This document shows, in pieces, positions 34,492 to 41,961 of a DNA stretch of 64,000 nt. The notes under the pieces are model-generated. The model did not search any database. It was given only the letters and a program-made list of their open reading frames with translations, and was not told where the DNA came from. Numbering within the stretch: position 1 is the stretch's first letter; every line of letters begins with the position of its first letter. Origin of the DNA: Streptomyces sp. Tu6071 (GTDB lineage: Bacteria; Actinomycetota; Actinomycetes; Streptomycetales; Streptomycetaceae). The DNA lies in the NCBI RefSeq assembly GCF_000213055.1, contig NZ_CM001165.1, positions 3,328,945 through 3,392,944 of the forward strand, in the 5' to 3' direction. Position numbers and translations under genes: made by a program.

Positions 34492-34528
34492 CGAGGGCCG
34501 CCCTCCCCGGCGGGGAAGGCGGCCCTCG
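34492..34528. terminator. Bidirectional terminator between the small gene and rodlin 2
   Basis: An 11-bp perfect outer stem (34492-34502 with 34518-34528) continues into an inner C/G stem. It lies 19 bp after the + strand gene and 28 bp after the minus-strand rodlin. Confidence 0.82.
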
Positions 34529-34556
34529 GTGCGCCGCGCGAGCGGCGCGCGGCGGC

Positions 34557-34967
34557 TCAGCTGTTGCCGGCGCCGTTGCCGGACAGGACCGGGATGTCGT
34601 CCAGGATGTGCGACAGCGGCTCGTCGCCCTTCGCCTGGGTCGAGTTCTCGGTGCACTGCTGGTTCTGCGGCGAGGACAGGACGTTGACGTCCTGGACCGC
34701 GATCGGCACCAGGCCGACGAGCGAACCGGCGTTGACCTTGGCGGGCAGGCCGATGCAGGGCTTGTTGAGCGAGCCCTGCACGAGCGCCAGCTGCGGGCTC
34801 ATGTTGCCGTAGGTGGCCTGGTTGCCGTACGCCTGCTGCGCGCCGTTGCCGGAGACCGAGGTCGTGCCACCGTCGTTGGCGATCGCCATGGCGGGGGCGG
34901 CGACAGCGGCGCTCACGCCGACGACCGAAGCGGCGACGGCCGCGACAGACATGACCTTCTTGATCAT
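34557..34967 (-). CDS. rdl: Rodlin (rodlet protein) copy 2
   Basis: Protein of 136 aa with signal peptide MIKKVMSVAAVAASVVGVSA and cleavage near PAMA. The mature part is nearly the same as copy 1, including the paired Cys in KPCIGLP and NQQCTEN. AAAGGAT precedes ATG 34967. It is closest in its signal sequence to the RdlA/RdlB proteins I know. Like copy 1 it is expected to be expressed during aerial growth and exported to the hyphal surface. Confidence 0.95.
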   Translation of the reverse strand: MIKKVMSVAAVAASVVGVSAAVAAPAMAIANDGGTTSVSGNGAQQAYGNQATYGNMSPQLALVQGSLNKPCIGLPAKVNAGSLVGLVPIAVQDVNVLSSPQNQQCTENSTQAKGDEPLSHILDDIPVLSGNGAGNS

Positions 34968-35115
34968 GAGTGATCCTTTCGAGTACGGGCCCCGTCCCGG
35001 AGCACGCTGGTCAACTGACCGGCCGCGCTCGGGATGCGGGCGTTCACTCCAATGGCCCACGGATTCATCACACCGCTGTCACCGGGCGAAACACCCGTAC
35101 GGCCTTCGCACGGGG

Positions 35116-35835
35116 TCAGCCGCCGCGGTTGTTGCGGGTGGGCCGGTTGGGGCGGCGGTGGAGGTGGAGGAAGGAGAGCCGGGTCAGGGTCTCGACGGAG
35201 CGCTCGCGGTCGCCTGCCGTGCCGACCGGCAGCGTCCGCGTGCGGCCCCGTGCCCGGACGGCGGCCTCCTGTTCCTGGAAGAGGTCGGCGTCCTCGGGCG
35301 CGACGCGCCACGTGAGCCGCCCGGCGGCCGTGTCCACGTGGACGGGTGACCAGCCGTCCGGACCGGGGGCGCCGACGCTCCCGGCGTGCAGGCGCAGGAC
35401 GTAGGCGATGAGCCCGGCGCGCTCGCGCTGGGCCGCGTCGAGTTCGGCGTGCACCTCGGCGAGCCGGTCGACGAGGCGCAGTTCGCGCGCGCTCCAGGAG
35501 CGGGAACGTGAGCGGCGCGGGCCGCGGGCGGGGGTGGAGGCGTCGGCGGCGGTGGCGAGCGGAGGGGCGGGCCGGGGGGCCTTCGCGGGCTTGGTGGGCT
35601 TTCCGGGCCTGGCGGACCCGGCGGGCTTGCCGCCCTTGGCGGGGTGCTTCGCCGTCGCGGCGGGCTTGGCCGGGCCCGTGGACCTGGCGGGACCGGTGGG
35701 CCTGGCGGCTCCGGCCGCCTTGGCCGGACCGGCGGCCTTCGCGGGCTTGGCGGGGCGGGCGGCCTTGGGGGGCTTCGTCGCGGTACCGGCTCTGCCCCCG
35801 GCCCCCTTTCTCTCCACGGCGGTGCGCGTAGCCAT
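35116..35835 (-). CDS. Ala/Lys/Pro-rich hypothetical protein
   Basis: Protein of 239 aa. Residues 10-110 form a lysine/alanine/proline-rich, histone-H1-like low-complexity region with PAK and GPAK repeats. The rest has a charged helix ARELRLVDRLAEVHAELDAA and a C-terminal half with DADLFQEQEAAVRARGRTR. No signal peptide is present. The basic N-terminal part could bind nucleic acid or the wall, but nothing proves it. ATG 35835 follows GGGAGGAA; an ATG-type start at 35865 adds ten residues. It lies between rodlin copies 2 and 3 and is divergent from copy 3. Confidence 0.65.
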   Translation of the reverse strand: MATRTAVERKGAGGRAGTATKPPKAARPAKPAKAAGPAKAAGAARPTGPARSTGPAKPAATAKHPAKGGKPAGSARPGKPTKPAKAPRPAPPLATAADASTPARGPRRSRSRSWSARELRLVDRLAEVHAELDAAQRERAGLIAYVLRLHAGSVGAPGPDGWSPVHVDTAAGRLTWRVAPEDADLFQEQEAAVRARGRTRTLPVGTAGDRERSVETLTRLSFLHLHRRPNRPTRNNRGG

Positions 35836-36216
35836 CACGGATTCCTCCCTGGGCGGTGAACACAAAACGGGAACTGCCGTGAATTCGGCGGGCGAAGAAC
35901 GCGGGCCACATCAAGGCAGTTGAGATGATAAACAGCGCTTCGCGGAAGAAATCGTGCCCACCACGCCGGTTCTTCTCAGAAATTCTTGCGAAACCGTACG
36001 AATCCGGGGGCACGGAGACGCTGAACGGGTGAAGGGGGGCGAGGGGGCGAAACCGATGGACGGTACGGCAGTTTGCCAGGAAGCAGCCGGCTGCCGCGTT
36101 CCGCGCCGACAGTCGCTGCGTACGCGCACGCTCCGTATCGCCCGTCGCCGCCCGCCCTTCCCGGGGCCGCCCCGAACGTCCCGGGGACAGCGTGCGGCGG
36201 CATCGAAAGGTTGGAC

Positions 36217-36618
36217 ATGATCAAGAAGTTCGCGGCCGCCGCCGCGCTCACCGCGGGTGTCGTCGCCCTCGGCGCCCCGCAGGCCCTCGCCCTCGCCGAC
36301 GACGGCGGCACCACGTCGGTCTCCGGCAACGGCGCCAAGCAGTCGTACGGCAACCAGGCCACCTTCGGCGACCAGAGCCCGCAGCTCAGCCTGGTCCAGG
36401 GCTCGCTCAACAAGCCCTGCATCGGCCTCCCGGTCAAGGGCAACGTCGGCTCGCTCGTCGGCCTCGTGCCCGTCGCGGTCCAGGACGTCAACGTCCTGTC
36501 CTCGCCGCAGAACCAGCAGTGCACCGAGAACTCGACCCAGGCGAAGGGCGACGAGCCGCTGTCGCACATCCTGGACGACATCCCGGTCCTCTCGGGCAAC
36601 GGCGCCGCCAACGGCTGA
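36217..36618 (+). CDS. rdl: Rodlin (rodlet protein) copy 3
   Basis: Protein of 133 aa with signal peptide MIKKFAAAAALTAGVVALGA. The mature sequence is more diverged than copies 1 and 2 ([36 protein letters not shown]) but keeps both cysteines and the C-terminal [13 protein letters not shown]. It lies on the opposite strand, facing away from copy 2, with a gap of 381 bp that is A+T-rich for this genome and probably holds the developmental promoter. AAAGG is seven bases before ATG 36217. Confidence 0.95.
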   Translation: MIKKFAAAAALTAGVVALGAPQALALADDGGTTSVSGNGAKQSYGNQATFGDQSPQLSLVQGSLNKPCIGLPVKGNVGSLVGLVPVAVQDVNVLSSPQNQQCTENSTQAKGDEPLSHILDDIPVLSGNGAANG

Positions 36619-36647
36619 CCGCCGCCCCCGGCGTCCCGGCGTCGAAG

Positions 36648-36695
36648 CGCCCCGCTCGTACGCGTCCCACCCAGGGACGCGTTACCGGCGGGGCG
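36648..36695 (+). terminator. Terminator after rodlin 3
   Basis: Nested hairpin: an outer 8-bp stem (36648-36655 with 36688-36695) encloses a perfect 9-bp stem (36660-36668 with 36674-36682). It begins 30 bp after the stop. Confidence 0.75.
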
Positions 36696-36895
36696 CGGCC
36701 GTGTGTGCGGGCGGGGCGGGGTCGTGTGTGCGGCGGGGGCGTGTGTGCGGGCGGGGTGCGGCCGTGTGCGGGACAGCGCGTCGGGGCGCGGGAGGGAGCA
36801 GTCGGGCTCGGCGGGGGCGCGGCCGGGAATTCGGCGCGGCGGATTTTCCGCACGGAATAAACGAACCTCTCTGCGAAATAACAGAGCGTCACCTT

Positions 36896-36924
36896 CCCCG
36901 CCTTAGGCGGGGTTTTTGTTTTTT
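36896..36924 (+). terminator. Intrinsic terminator with long T-run
   Basis: CCCCGCC TTA GGCGGGG is followed by TTTTTGTTTTTT. It is a textbook rho-independent terminator, unusual in such G+C-rich DNA, and lies 278 bp after rodlin 3, past that gene's own terminator. It may end a small RNA starting in the A+T-rich stretch 36840-36890. Confidence 0.85.
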
Positions 36925-37068
36925 ATAGGCGTCTCTCCGTTCGGGTGAAGGTTGCCCGGCCTTCCGGCGCCAGGGGTTTCCTCCCGCTCCCCCCTTTCGT
37001 TCACAGGGCACGCCGGGCCCCATCCGGCGTGCCACTCCCTCTCTCCTCCCCCTTCCGAAAGGAACGAC

Positions 37069-37299
37069 ATGCTCAAGAAGACCGCCACCGTCTTCGCCGG
37101 CGCCGTCCTCGCGCTCGGTGCCGCAGTCCCCGCCTTCGCCGACTCGGGCGCCGAGGGTGCCGCCATCGGTTCGCCGGGCGTCCTCTCCGGCAACCTCGTG
37201 CAGGTCCCGGTCCACGTGCCGCTGAACGTCTGCGGCAACTCGATCAACGTGATCGGGCTGCTGAACCCGGCCTTCGGCAACGCCTGCGTCAACGCCTGA
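37069..37299 (+). CDS. chp: Short chaplin
   Basis: Secreted amyloid-forming surface protein of 76 aa. Signal peptide MLKKTATVFAGAVLALGA (cleavage near AFA) is followed by one chaplin domain: SPGVLSGNLVQVPVHVPLN, CGNSINVIGLLNPAFGN and CVNA, with the two cysteines of ChpF-H type. Short chaplins assemble into the hydrophobic sheath of aerial hyphae. ATG 37069 has AAAGGAA upstream. A strong hairpin follows, and the long chaplin lies 102 bp downstream on the same strand. Confidence 0.95.
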   Translation: MLKKTATVFAGAVLALGAAVPAFADSGAEGAAIGSPGVLSGNLVQVPVHVPLNVCGNSINVIGLLNPAFGNACVNA

Positions 37300-37340
37300 T
37301 CCCGCTTCACCCCCCGGCCCGCTGAACGGGCCCGGGTCCG

Positions 37341-37371
37341 CCGGCCCTGGGAGCGCGCCTCCCAGGGCCGG
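37341..37371 (+). terminator. Terminator between short and long chaplin genes
   Basis: A perfect 13-bp stem (37341-37353 with 37359-37371) and a 5-base loop lie 41 bp past the short chaplin stop, suggesting the two chaplin genes are separate units or coupled by attenuation. Confidence 0.78.
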
Positions 37372-37401
37372 TTTCCGCTCCGAGTCAGGAAGAACCTCGC
37401 C

Positions 37402-38301
37402 ATGCGCCACACCCTCAGCAAGGGGATGCTCGTGACGGCCGCCGCGGCCTCCGGCATCCTCTCCCTGAACGGCGGTTCCGCCCTCGCCGCCGAGTCCACG
37501 GCAGCGGGCTCGCCCGGCGTCCTCTCCGGGAACAGCGTGCAGGCTTCGGTGGACGCCCCCGTGAACGTCTGCGGCAACAGCGTCGACGTGGTCGGGATCG
37601 CGAACCCGACCTTCGGCAACAGGTGCGGGAACGAGGACGGGGGCGCCTCGGCCGGACCCGCGGAGCGGGACGCGCACGAGAGGGCCGCGTCCGGGGAGAG
37701 CGGGCCGCGCCACGAGGGGACCGGGCCCGGGCATACGCAGCGGGGGCGGCACGCGGCCCCCGGGCCCGGACGGGACACAGCGGGGCACGAGGCGGGCGAG
37801 GACCGGGCCGCTCCGCGCGGGCGGCACGCGGCCCCCGCCATCGGGACGTCGTCCGTGGCGCGCGGCGGGGCGACCGGTTCGCCGGGGCTGCTCTCGGGGA
37901 ACGCGGTGCAGGTGCCGCTCGACGTGCCGCTGAACGTGTGCGGGAACACGGTGGACGTCGTGGCGCTGCTCAACCCGGCCTTCGGCAACGGCTGCGGCAA
38001 CGGGGCCCCCGCCCCGGAGCACCCGACGCCGCGCCCGCCCCACCACGTACCTCCGCACCACGTACCGCCCCACCACGTACCGCCCCACCACGTACCGCCG
38101 CGGCACGTACCGCCGAAGACGGACGAGGGTGACGGCGGCGGGACGTCCTCCGGCTGGACCGGGGGCGGGGAGAAGGAGCCCGCGCGGCTCGCGGAGACGG
38201 GGGCGGACGCGGGGCTCCTCGGGGTCGCGGGGGCCTCGGCCACGCTGCTCGTCGGGGGTGCGGTCCTCTACCGGCGCAAGGCGGTCTCCGCTCACCGGTA
38301 G
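37402..38301 (+). CDS. chp: Long chaplin with two domains and sortase signal
   Basis: Protein of 299 aa like ChpA-C. A signal peptide is followed by a first chaplin domain (about residues 34-76), a 75-residue hydrophilic His/Gly/Arg-rich linker, a second domain (about 155-198), a repeated PPHHV spacer, the sortase motif LAETG, a membrane segment and an RRK tail. Sortase E would anchor it to the wall, where it nucleates short chaplin fibres. The first domain ends NRCGN and the second NGCGN. The start is ATG 37402, with AGGAAG about 8 bases upstream. Confidence 0.94.
   Translation: MRHTLSKGMLVTAAAASGILSLNGGSALAAESTAAGSPGVLSGNSVQASVDAPVNVCGNSVDVVGIANPTFGNRCGNEDGGASAGPAERDAHERAASGESGPRHEGTGPGHTQRGRHAAPGPGRDTAGHEAGEDRAAPRGRHAAPAIGTSSVARGGATGSPGLLSGNAVQVPLDVPLNVCGNTVDVVALLNPAFGNGCGNGAPAPEHPTPRPPHHVPPHHVPPHHVPPHHVPPRHVPPKTDEGDGGGTSSGWTGGGEKEPARLAETGADAGLLGVAGASATLLVGGAVLYRRKAVSAHR
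38041..38115. repeat. Five 15-bp repeats in the long chaplin gene
   Basis: The unit CACCACGTACCGCCC occurs five times from 38041 with one or two changes each, encoding the pentapeptide HHVPP just before the wall-anchor region. It probably sets the spacer length. Confidence 0.9.
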
Positions 38302-38374
38302 GGTCGCTCGACGTGGTCCGGACGGGTGCCTCCCGGCCGGGCCTGTCGGCGAACCGAACGAGGTGAGGGGCCCG

Positions 38375-39508
38375 GTGCCCACGAGCGAACGGCCCGCGCG
38401 GGCGACGGCGGCGGTGCCTCGTACCCTCCTCCCCCTCTCCCTGCTGCTCTTCGCCGCCGTGCGCGTGCTGTGTCTCGTGACGCTCGCGGTGTGGGCGGGC
38501 GCGGAGGGGCGCAGTGCGCACAAGGTGCTCGCGGAGCGGTGGGACTCGCTGTGGTACGTGCGGGTCGTCGAGCACGGCTACGACTTCACGCTGACCGCGC
38601 CGGACGGGCGCGTGCTCTCGGACCGGGCCTTCTTCCCGCTCCTGCCCTGGCTGGAGAAGGCCGGTCACGGGCTCACGGGGCTCGCTCCGCAGGACGTGGG
38701 GCTCGGTGTGAGCGCGCTCGCCTCGCTCGCGGCGGCGTGGGCGATCCACCGGATCGCGGCGCGGCTGTACGGGGAGCGGCCGGCGCTCTTCGCGGTGGCG
38801 CTGTGGGCGGTGCTGCCGGTCTCGGTCGTGCAGTCGATGGCGTACAGCGAGTCGCTCTTCACGGCGCTCGCGGCCTGGTCGCTCTGGTCGCTGCTGCGCG
38901 AACGCTGGCTGCCGGCCGGGCTGCTCGCCTCGGCGGCGGGCCTGACGCGGCCGGTCGGTCTCGCGGTGGTGCTCGCGGTGTGGGGGGCGGCGTGGGCGGG
39001 CCGCCGCCTGACGTGGCGCGTGGCGGCCGGGTGCGTGCTCGCGCCGCTGGGGGCGGCGGGGTACGTGCTGTGGTCGGGCCTGAGTTCGGGCCACGGCCCC
39101 TTCGGCTACCTCGACGTGCAGGGCGACTGGGGCAACGGCTTCGACGGCGGCCTCGCCTTCGCCCGCTTCCTCGGCGACCTGCTGAGCGGCCCCGGCTTCG
39201 CGGGCGGCATCGGCCTGATCATCGGCGTGGCGGCGCTGCTCTGGCTCTACGTCCGGGGCATCCGCCAGGGCCAGCCGCTCCCCCTCGTCCTCTACACGGG
39301 CGTGGTCCTGCTCCTCGCCCTGTGCACCTCCGGCTTCTTCGGCTCCAAACCCCGCCTCCTCCTCCCCGCCTTCCCCCTCCTGTTCCCCCTGGCCCTCGCC
39401 CTCTCCCGCCTCCACCACCGCCGCACCGCCTGGCTCGTGGTGACCGCGGCAGCGGCACTGGCGGCAGCCTACGGAGCCTTCTGGCTCCTGGGCTCGGGGC
39501 CGCCGTGA
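38375..39508 (+). CDS. Membrane mannosyltransferase (PIG-V/GT39-like)
   Basis: Integral membrane protein of 377 aa with about ten hydrophobic segments. The early loop WDSLWYVRVVEHGYDF contains the acidic residue next to Trp typical of PIG-V-like polyprenyl-phosphate-mannose-dependent transferases; SFFPLLPWLE- and SYSESLF-type segments follow (here AFFPLLPWLEKA, AYSESLFTAL). It probably adds mannose from a lipid carrier to a surface protein or lipid. The exact acceptor is unknown. I chose GTG 38375 (MPTSERPARA) with GAGGTGAGGGG upstream; the frame opens earlier inside the chaplin gene. Confidence 0.85.
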   Translation: MPTSERPARATAAVPRTLLPLSLLLFAAVRVLCLVTLAVWAGAEGRSAHKVLAERWDSLWYVRVVEHGYDFTLTAPDGRVLSDRAFFPLLPWLEKAGHGLTGLAPQDVGLGVSALASLAAAWAIHRIAARLYGERPALFAVALWAVLPVSVVQSMAYSESLFTALAAWSLWSLLRERWLPAGLLASAAGLTRPVGLAVVLAVWGAAWAGRRLTWRVAAGCVLAPLGAAGYVLWSGLSSGHGPFGYLDVQGDWGNGFDGGLAFARFLGDLLSGPGFAGGIGLIIGVAALLWLYVRGIRQGQPLPLVLYTGVVLLLALCTSGFFGSKPRLLLPAFPLLFPLALALSRLHHRRTAWLVVTAAAALAAAYGAFWLLGSGPP

Positions 39509-39691
39509 GGGCGTGAGGCCGTAGGGGGAGGCGCTCCGGGGGCGTACGGGGTGGAGCGCGGCGGTAGGGGGCGGGGGCGCGGGAGCGTACGGGGTGGGGC
39601 GGCTAGGACGGCGTGCGGGCCGGGGCCGGGGGCCCCGCCGAGTGCTCCGGACCCGTCCGGCGAGGCACCTCTGCCCGTTCCTGGCGCGTGG

Positions 39692-40612
39692 TCAGAAGGA
39701 CAGGTGCGTGCGGGCCCAGGTGGGGAAGGGGGTGGTGGGGATGCCGAGGGCGGCGGCGGCTTCGGGGTGGGCGGGCTGGACGGAGACGTTGTTGACGACG
39801 TGGCCCGCGCCCCAGGCGGGCATGCCGGCGGCGAGGGCCTCCTCGAGGGTCAGGGCGGGGGCGGTGACCGGGATGCCCCACTGGGCGGCGAGGATCTCGG
39901 TGACCTGGCGCATGGTGAGGCGGTCGCCCGCGAGTTCGAGTTCGACGGTGTGGAAGCGGTCGGGGTCCTGGACGGCGTGGGCGGCGGCGACGCCGATGTC
40001 GTCGGGGTCGATCAGGGCGAGGAGGGTGTCCGGCTGGAGGACGGTGGCGAAGCCGCCCTCGGGGCCCTTCGGGAGCAGCGCGATCAGGTTGTCCATGAAG
40101 TAGGCCGGCTTGATGATCGTCCAGCGGGGGAAGTCGGCCGCGCGGACCGCGGCGATGATCGCCGTCTTCGTCGCGTAGTACTCCTCCAAAGCCGCCAGCG
40201 GGCCCTCGCCCCAGCCGGGCAGCTCGGTGTGCGAGCCGACGCCGCTCGTCGAGGACTGGATGAACTGCGGTACGCGCGCGGCGCGGGCCGCGTCGACGAG
40301 GTGCGTCGCCTGGGCCAGTTCGCCGGCGAAGTCGACTCCCGCCTCGCTCATCGGCGGCATCTGCACGGAGAAGACGGCCCGGACCCCGGCGACCGCCGGA
40401 TCGAGCGAGGCGCGGTCCATGAGGTCGCCCGTGACGAGTTCGGCGCCGAGCGCGGCGACCTCCCGCGCGCGGTCGGCGTGGGGGTCGCGTACGAGGGCCC
40501 GGACGGGGACCCCGGCGGCGAGCAGGGCGCGAGCGGTCGCTCCGCCCTGCCGGCCGGTCGCCCCGGTGACGAGGACGGGGGCGGAGGAGGAGGCTGTGGG
40601 CTGGGCGGACAT
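39692..40612 (-). CDS. NmrA-type NAD(P)-binding protein
   Basis: Atypical short-chain dehydrogenase of 306 aa. The nucleotide motif TGATGRQGG is at residues 17-25, and the family pattern continues with GDLMDRASLDPAVAGVRAVFSVQ and SSTSGVGSHTELP. There is no complete YxxxK catalytic pair in the usual place (EEYYATKTAI is near it), which fits NmrA/HSCARG sensor-like or quinone-reductase members. AAGGAG lies four bases before ATG 40612. It is divergent from the TetR gene, which very likely represses it. Confidence 0.88.
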   Translation of the reverse strand: MSAQPTASSSAPVLVTGATGRQGGATARALLAAGVPVRALVRDPHADRAREVAALGAELVTGDLMDRASLDPAVAGVRAVFSVQMPPMSEAGVDFAGELAQATHLVDAARAARVPQFIQSSTSGVGSHTELPGWGEGPLAALEEYYATKTAIIAAVRAADFPRWTIIKPAYFMDNLIALLPKGPEGGFATVLQPDTLLALIDPDDIGVAAAHAVQDPDRFHTVELELAGDRLTMRQVTEILAAQWGIPVTAPALTLEEALAAGMPAWGAGHVVNNVSVQPAHPEAAAALGIPTTPFPTWARTHLSF

Positions 40613-40682
40613 GGGGCTCCTTCGGGAGGGCGCGCGGCGGGCGGGCACGCGGGGCGGCGTGCGGCCAGGGGCTCGCGACAGC

Positions 40683-40705
40683 GAAACGGCGGGGGTCACC
40701 GTTTC
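40683..40705. promoter_or_regulatory. Inverted repeat, probable TetR operator
   Basis: GAAACGG at 40683-40689 and CCGTTTC at 40699-40705, spaced by nine bases, lie in the 143-bp divergent gap between the NmrA-type and TetR genes. A TACGAT -10 follows at 40715-40720 on the plus strand, so a bound regulator would cover the promoter. Confidence 0.6.
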
Positions 40706-40755
40706 CTGTTCCGGTACGATACGGCGGGGCCCACCACTTAGCAAAGCGAGACGTC

Positions 40756-41319
40756 ATGACCGGTCAGCGTGCGGACGCACGGCGCAATTACGCCCGTATC
40801 CTCGCCGTCGCCGAGGCGGAGGTCGCCGAGCGCGGCGCCGACGCCTCGCTCGAACACATCGCGCGTACGGCGGGAGTCGGCTCGGCGACCGTGCGCCGCC
40901 ACTTCCCGAACCGGCGGGCCCTCCTGGAGGCCGTCTTCCACGAGCGGATCGAGGCGCTGCGCGTCCGCGCGGAGGCGCTGACCGAGGCCGAGGACAGCCG
41001 CGCGGCGCTGCTCACCTGGCTGCACGAGCTGGTCGCGTACTCGGTGAGCGCGCGCGGCTTCGCGGACACGCTCACGTACGAGCCCCCGAGCGACACCCCG
41101 AGCAGCTGCGCCACCGCGCTGGAGGACTCCGGCGCCCCGCTGCTGCGCCGCGCCCAGCAGGACGGCGCCGTCGCACCCGGAATCACCCCGCACGACCTGC
41201 TGACGCTGGGGATCGGGATCGCGCTGGCGACGGAGCACCACGAGGACCCGGAGGCGCAGGCGGAGCGGCTGTTCGCGGTGGTGGTGGAGGGGGTCAGTCC
41301 GGGGGGTGGGTGGGGGTAG
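40756..41319 (+). CDS. TetR family transcriptional regulator
   Basis: Regulator of 187 aa with helix-turn-helix at residues 30-55 (SLEHIARTAGVGSATVRRHF) and a ligand-binding domain with VSARGFADTL and a SbtR-like C-terminus. It should repress the divergent NmrA-type gene through the palindrome between them and perhaps its own gene. It starts at ATG 40756; no strong ribosome-binding site is seen, so a leaderless transcript is possible. The last few residues (SPGGGWG) run into a G-rich stretch. Confidence 0.9.
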   Translation: MTGQRADARRNYARILAVAEAEVAERGADASLEHIARTAGVGSATVRRHFPNRRALLEAVFHERIEALRVRAEALTEAEDSRAALLTWLHELVAYSVSARGFADTLTYEPPSDTPSSCATALEDSGAPLLRRAQQDGAVAPGITPHDLLTLGIGIALATEHHEDPEAQAERLFAVVVEGVSPGGGWG

Positions 41320-41961
41320 GGGGGCGGGGGGCGGCGGCGGGGCGGGGCGGCGGGGCGGCGGGATGGCGGGATGGCGGGGCGCCCGCCGGGGGGCGTCGGG
41401 CGGGGCCGAATGTTCGGGGTGGCGTGAACGGGGCCGAGGCGAGCGCGAGGACTAGGTGAGCGCGAGGCCGACGTCAGCGCGAGGGCGGCGGGACACCCAC
41501 CGGTGACACTCCGGGCGGGGCGAGCGCCGACCCACTGCCTCCCTGGCAGGGCTGCGCTCCCACCACCGGGGCCTGCCCCGCTCGGCCCGCGCGGGAGCCT
41601 GTCCCGTCGCGCCCGCGCAGGAACCTGTCCCGCCACACCGCGCCAGAGCCTCCCCCGCCCACAACCGGCGCCGAGGCACCCGACCGCTCGGGGTGCCCTT
41701 CGCGCCCGGCCCGGGACAGCCCCCGCCCTCCCTGGGGGGCGCCCCGTATACAAGTCTTCCGCAAATCCCCCGGCCCTCCACCCACCTCCCCGCATCTGTG
41801 GACAACTTCAGCAAAGCCGCACAACCTCTCACTCTTTCCAGTGAGGCGATGCGCGGAAAAACAAGCCACAGAGGCCGAATCCCACAGCCTGTGGATAACT
41901 CGGCGCCTTCCGGGGTGAGTGAGCGCCCACTCACCCCGGAGAGCAGCACCGAGCCCGCGCC
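41320..41961. other. Gene-free gap with two DnaA boxes
   Basis: No convincing gene in 640 bp. It contains a G-rich run (41320-41400), C-rich near-repeats of the type GGAACCTGTCCCG (41580-41650), and two DnaA boxes: TGTGGACAA at 41797-41805 (perfect Streptomyces form in reverse) and TGTGGATAA at 41890-41898. An A+T-richer stretch (41740-41900) surrounds them. Confidence 0.6.
41910..41939 (-). terminator. Terminator after the FAD oxidoreductase gene
   Basis: A perfect 12-bp stem (41910-41921 with 41928-41939) and a 6-base loop begin 22 bp past the stop of the minus-strand FAD gene. Confidence 0.75.

Noticed and set aside
35976..36611. Minus-strand frame opposite rodlin 3
   Set aside because: It mirrors the shadow frames opposite the other rodlin copies; conservation is explained by the rodlin coding strand.
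41797..41898. Replication origin
   Set aside because: Only two DnaA boxes and no dnaA, dnaN or replication-initiator gene nearby.
41452..41949. Minus-strand frame of 165 codons in the gap after the TetR gene
   Set aside because: No ribosome-binding site, odd composition (Arg, Gly, Trp, Cys), and it contains the terminator and DnaA boxes of the gap.
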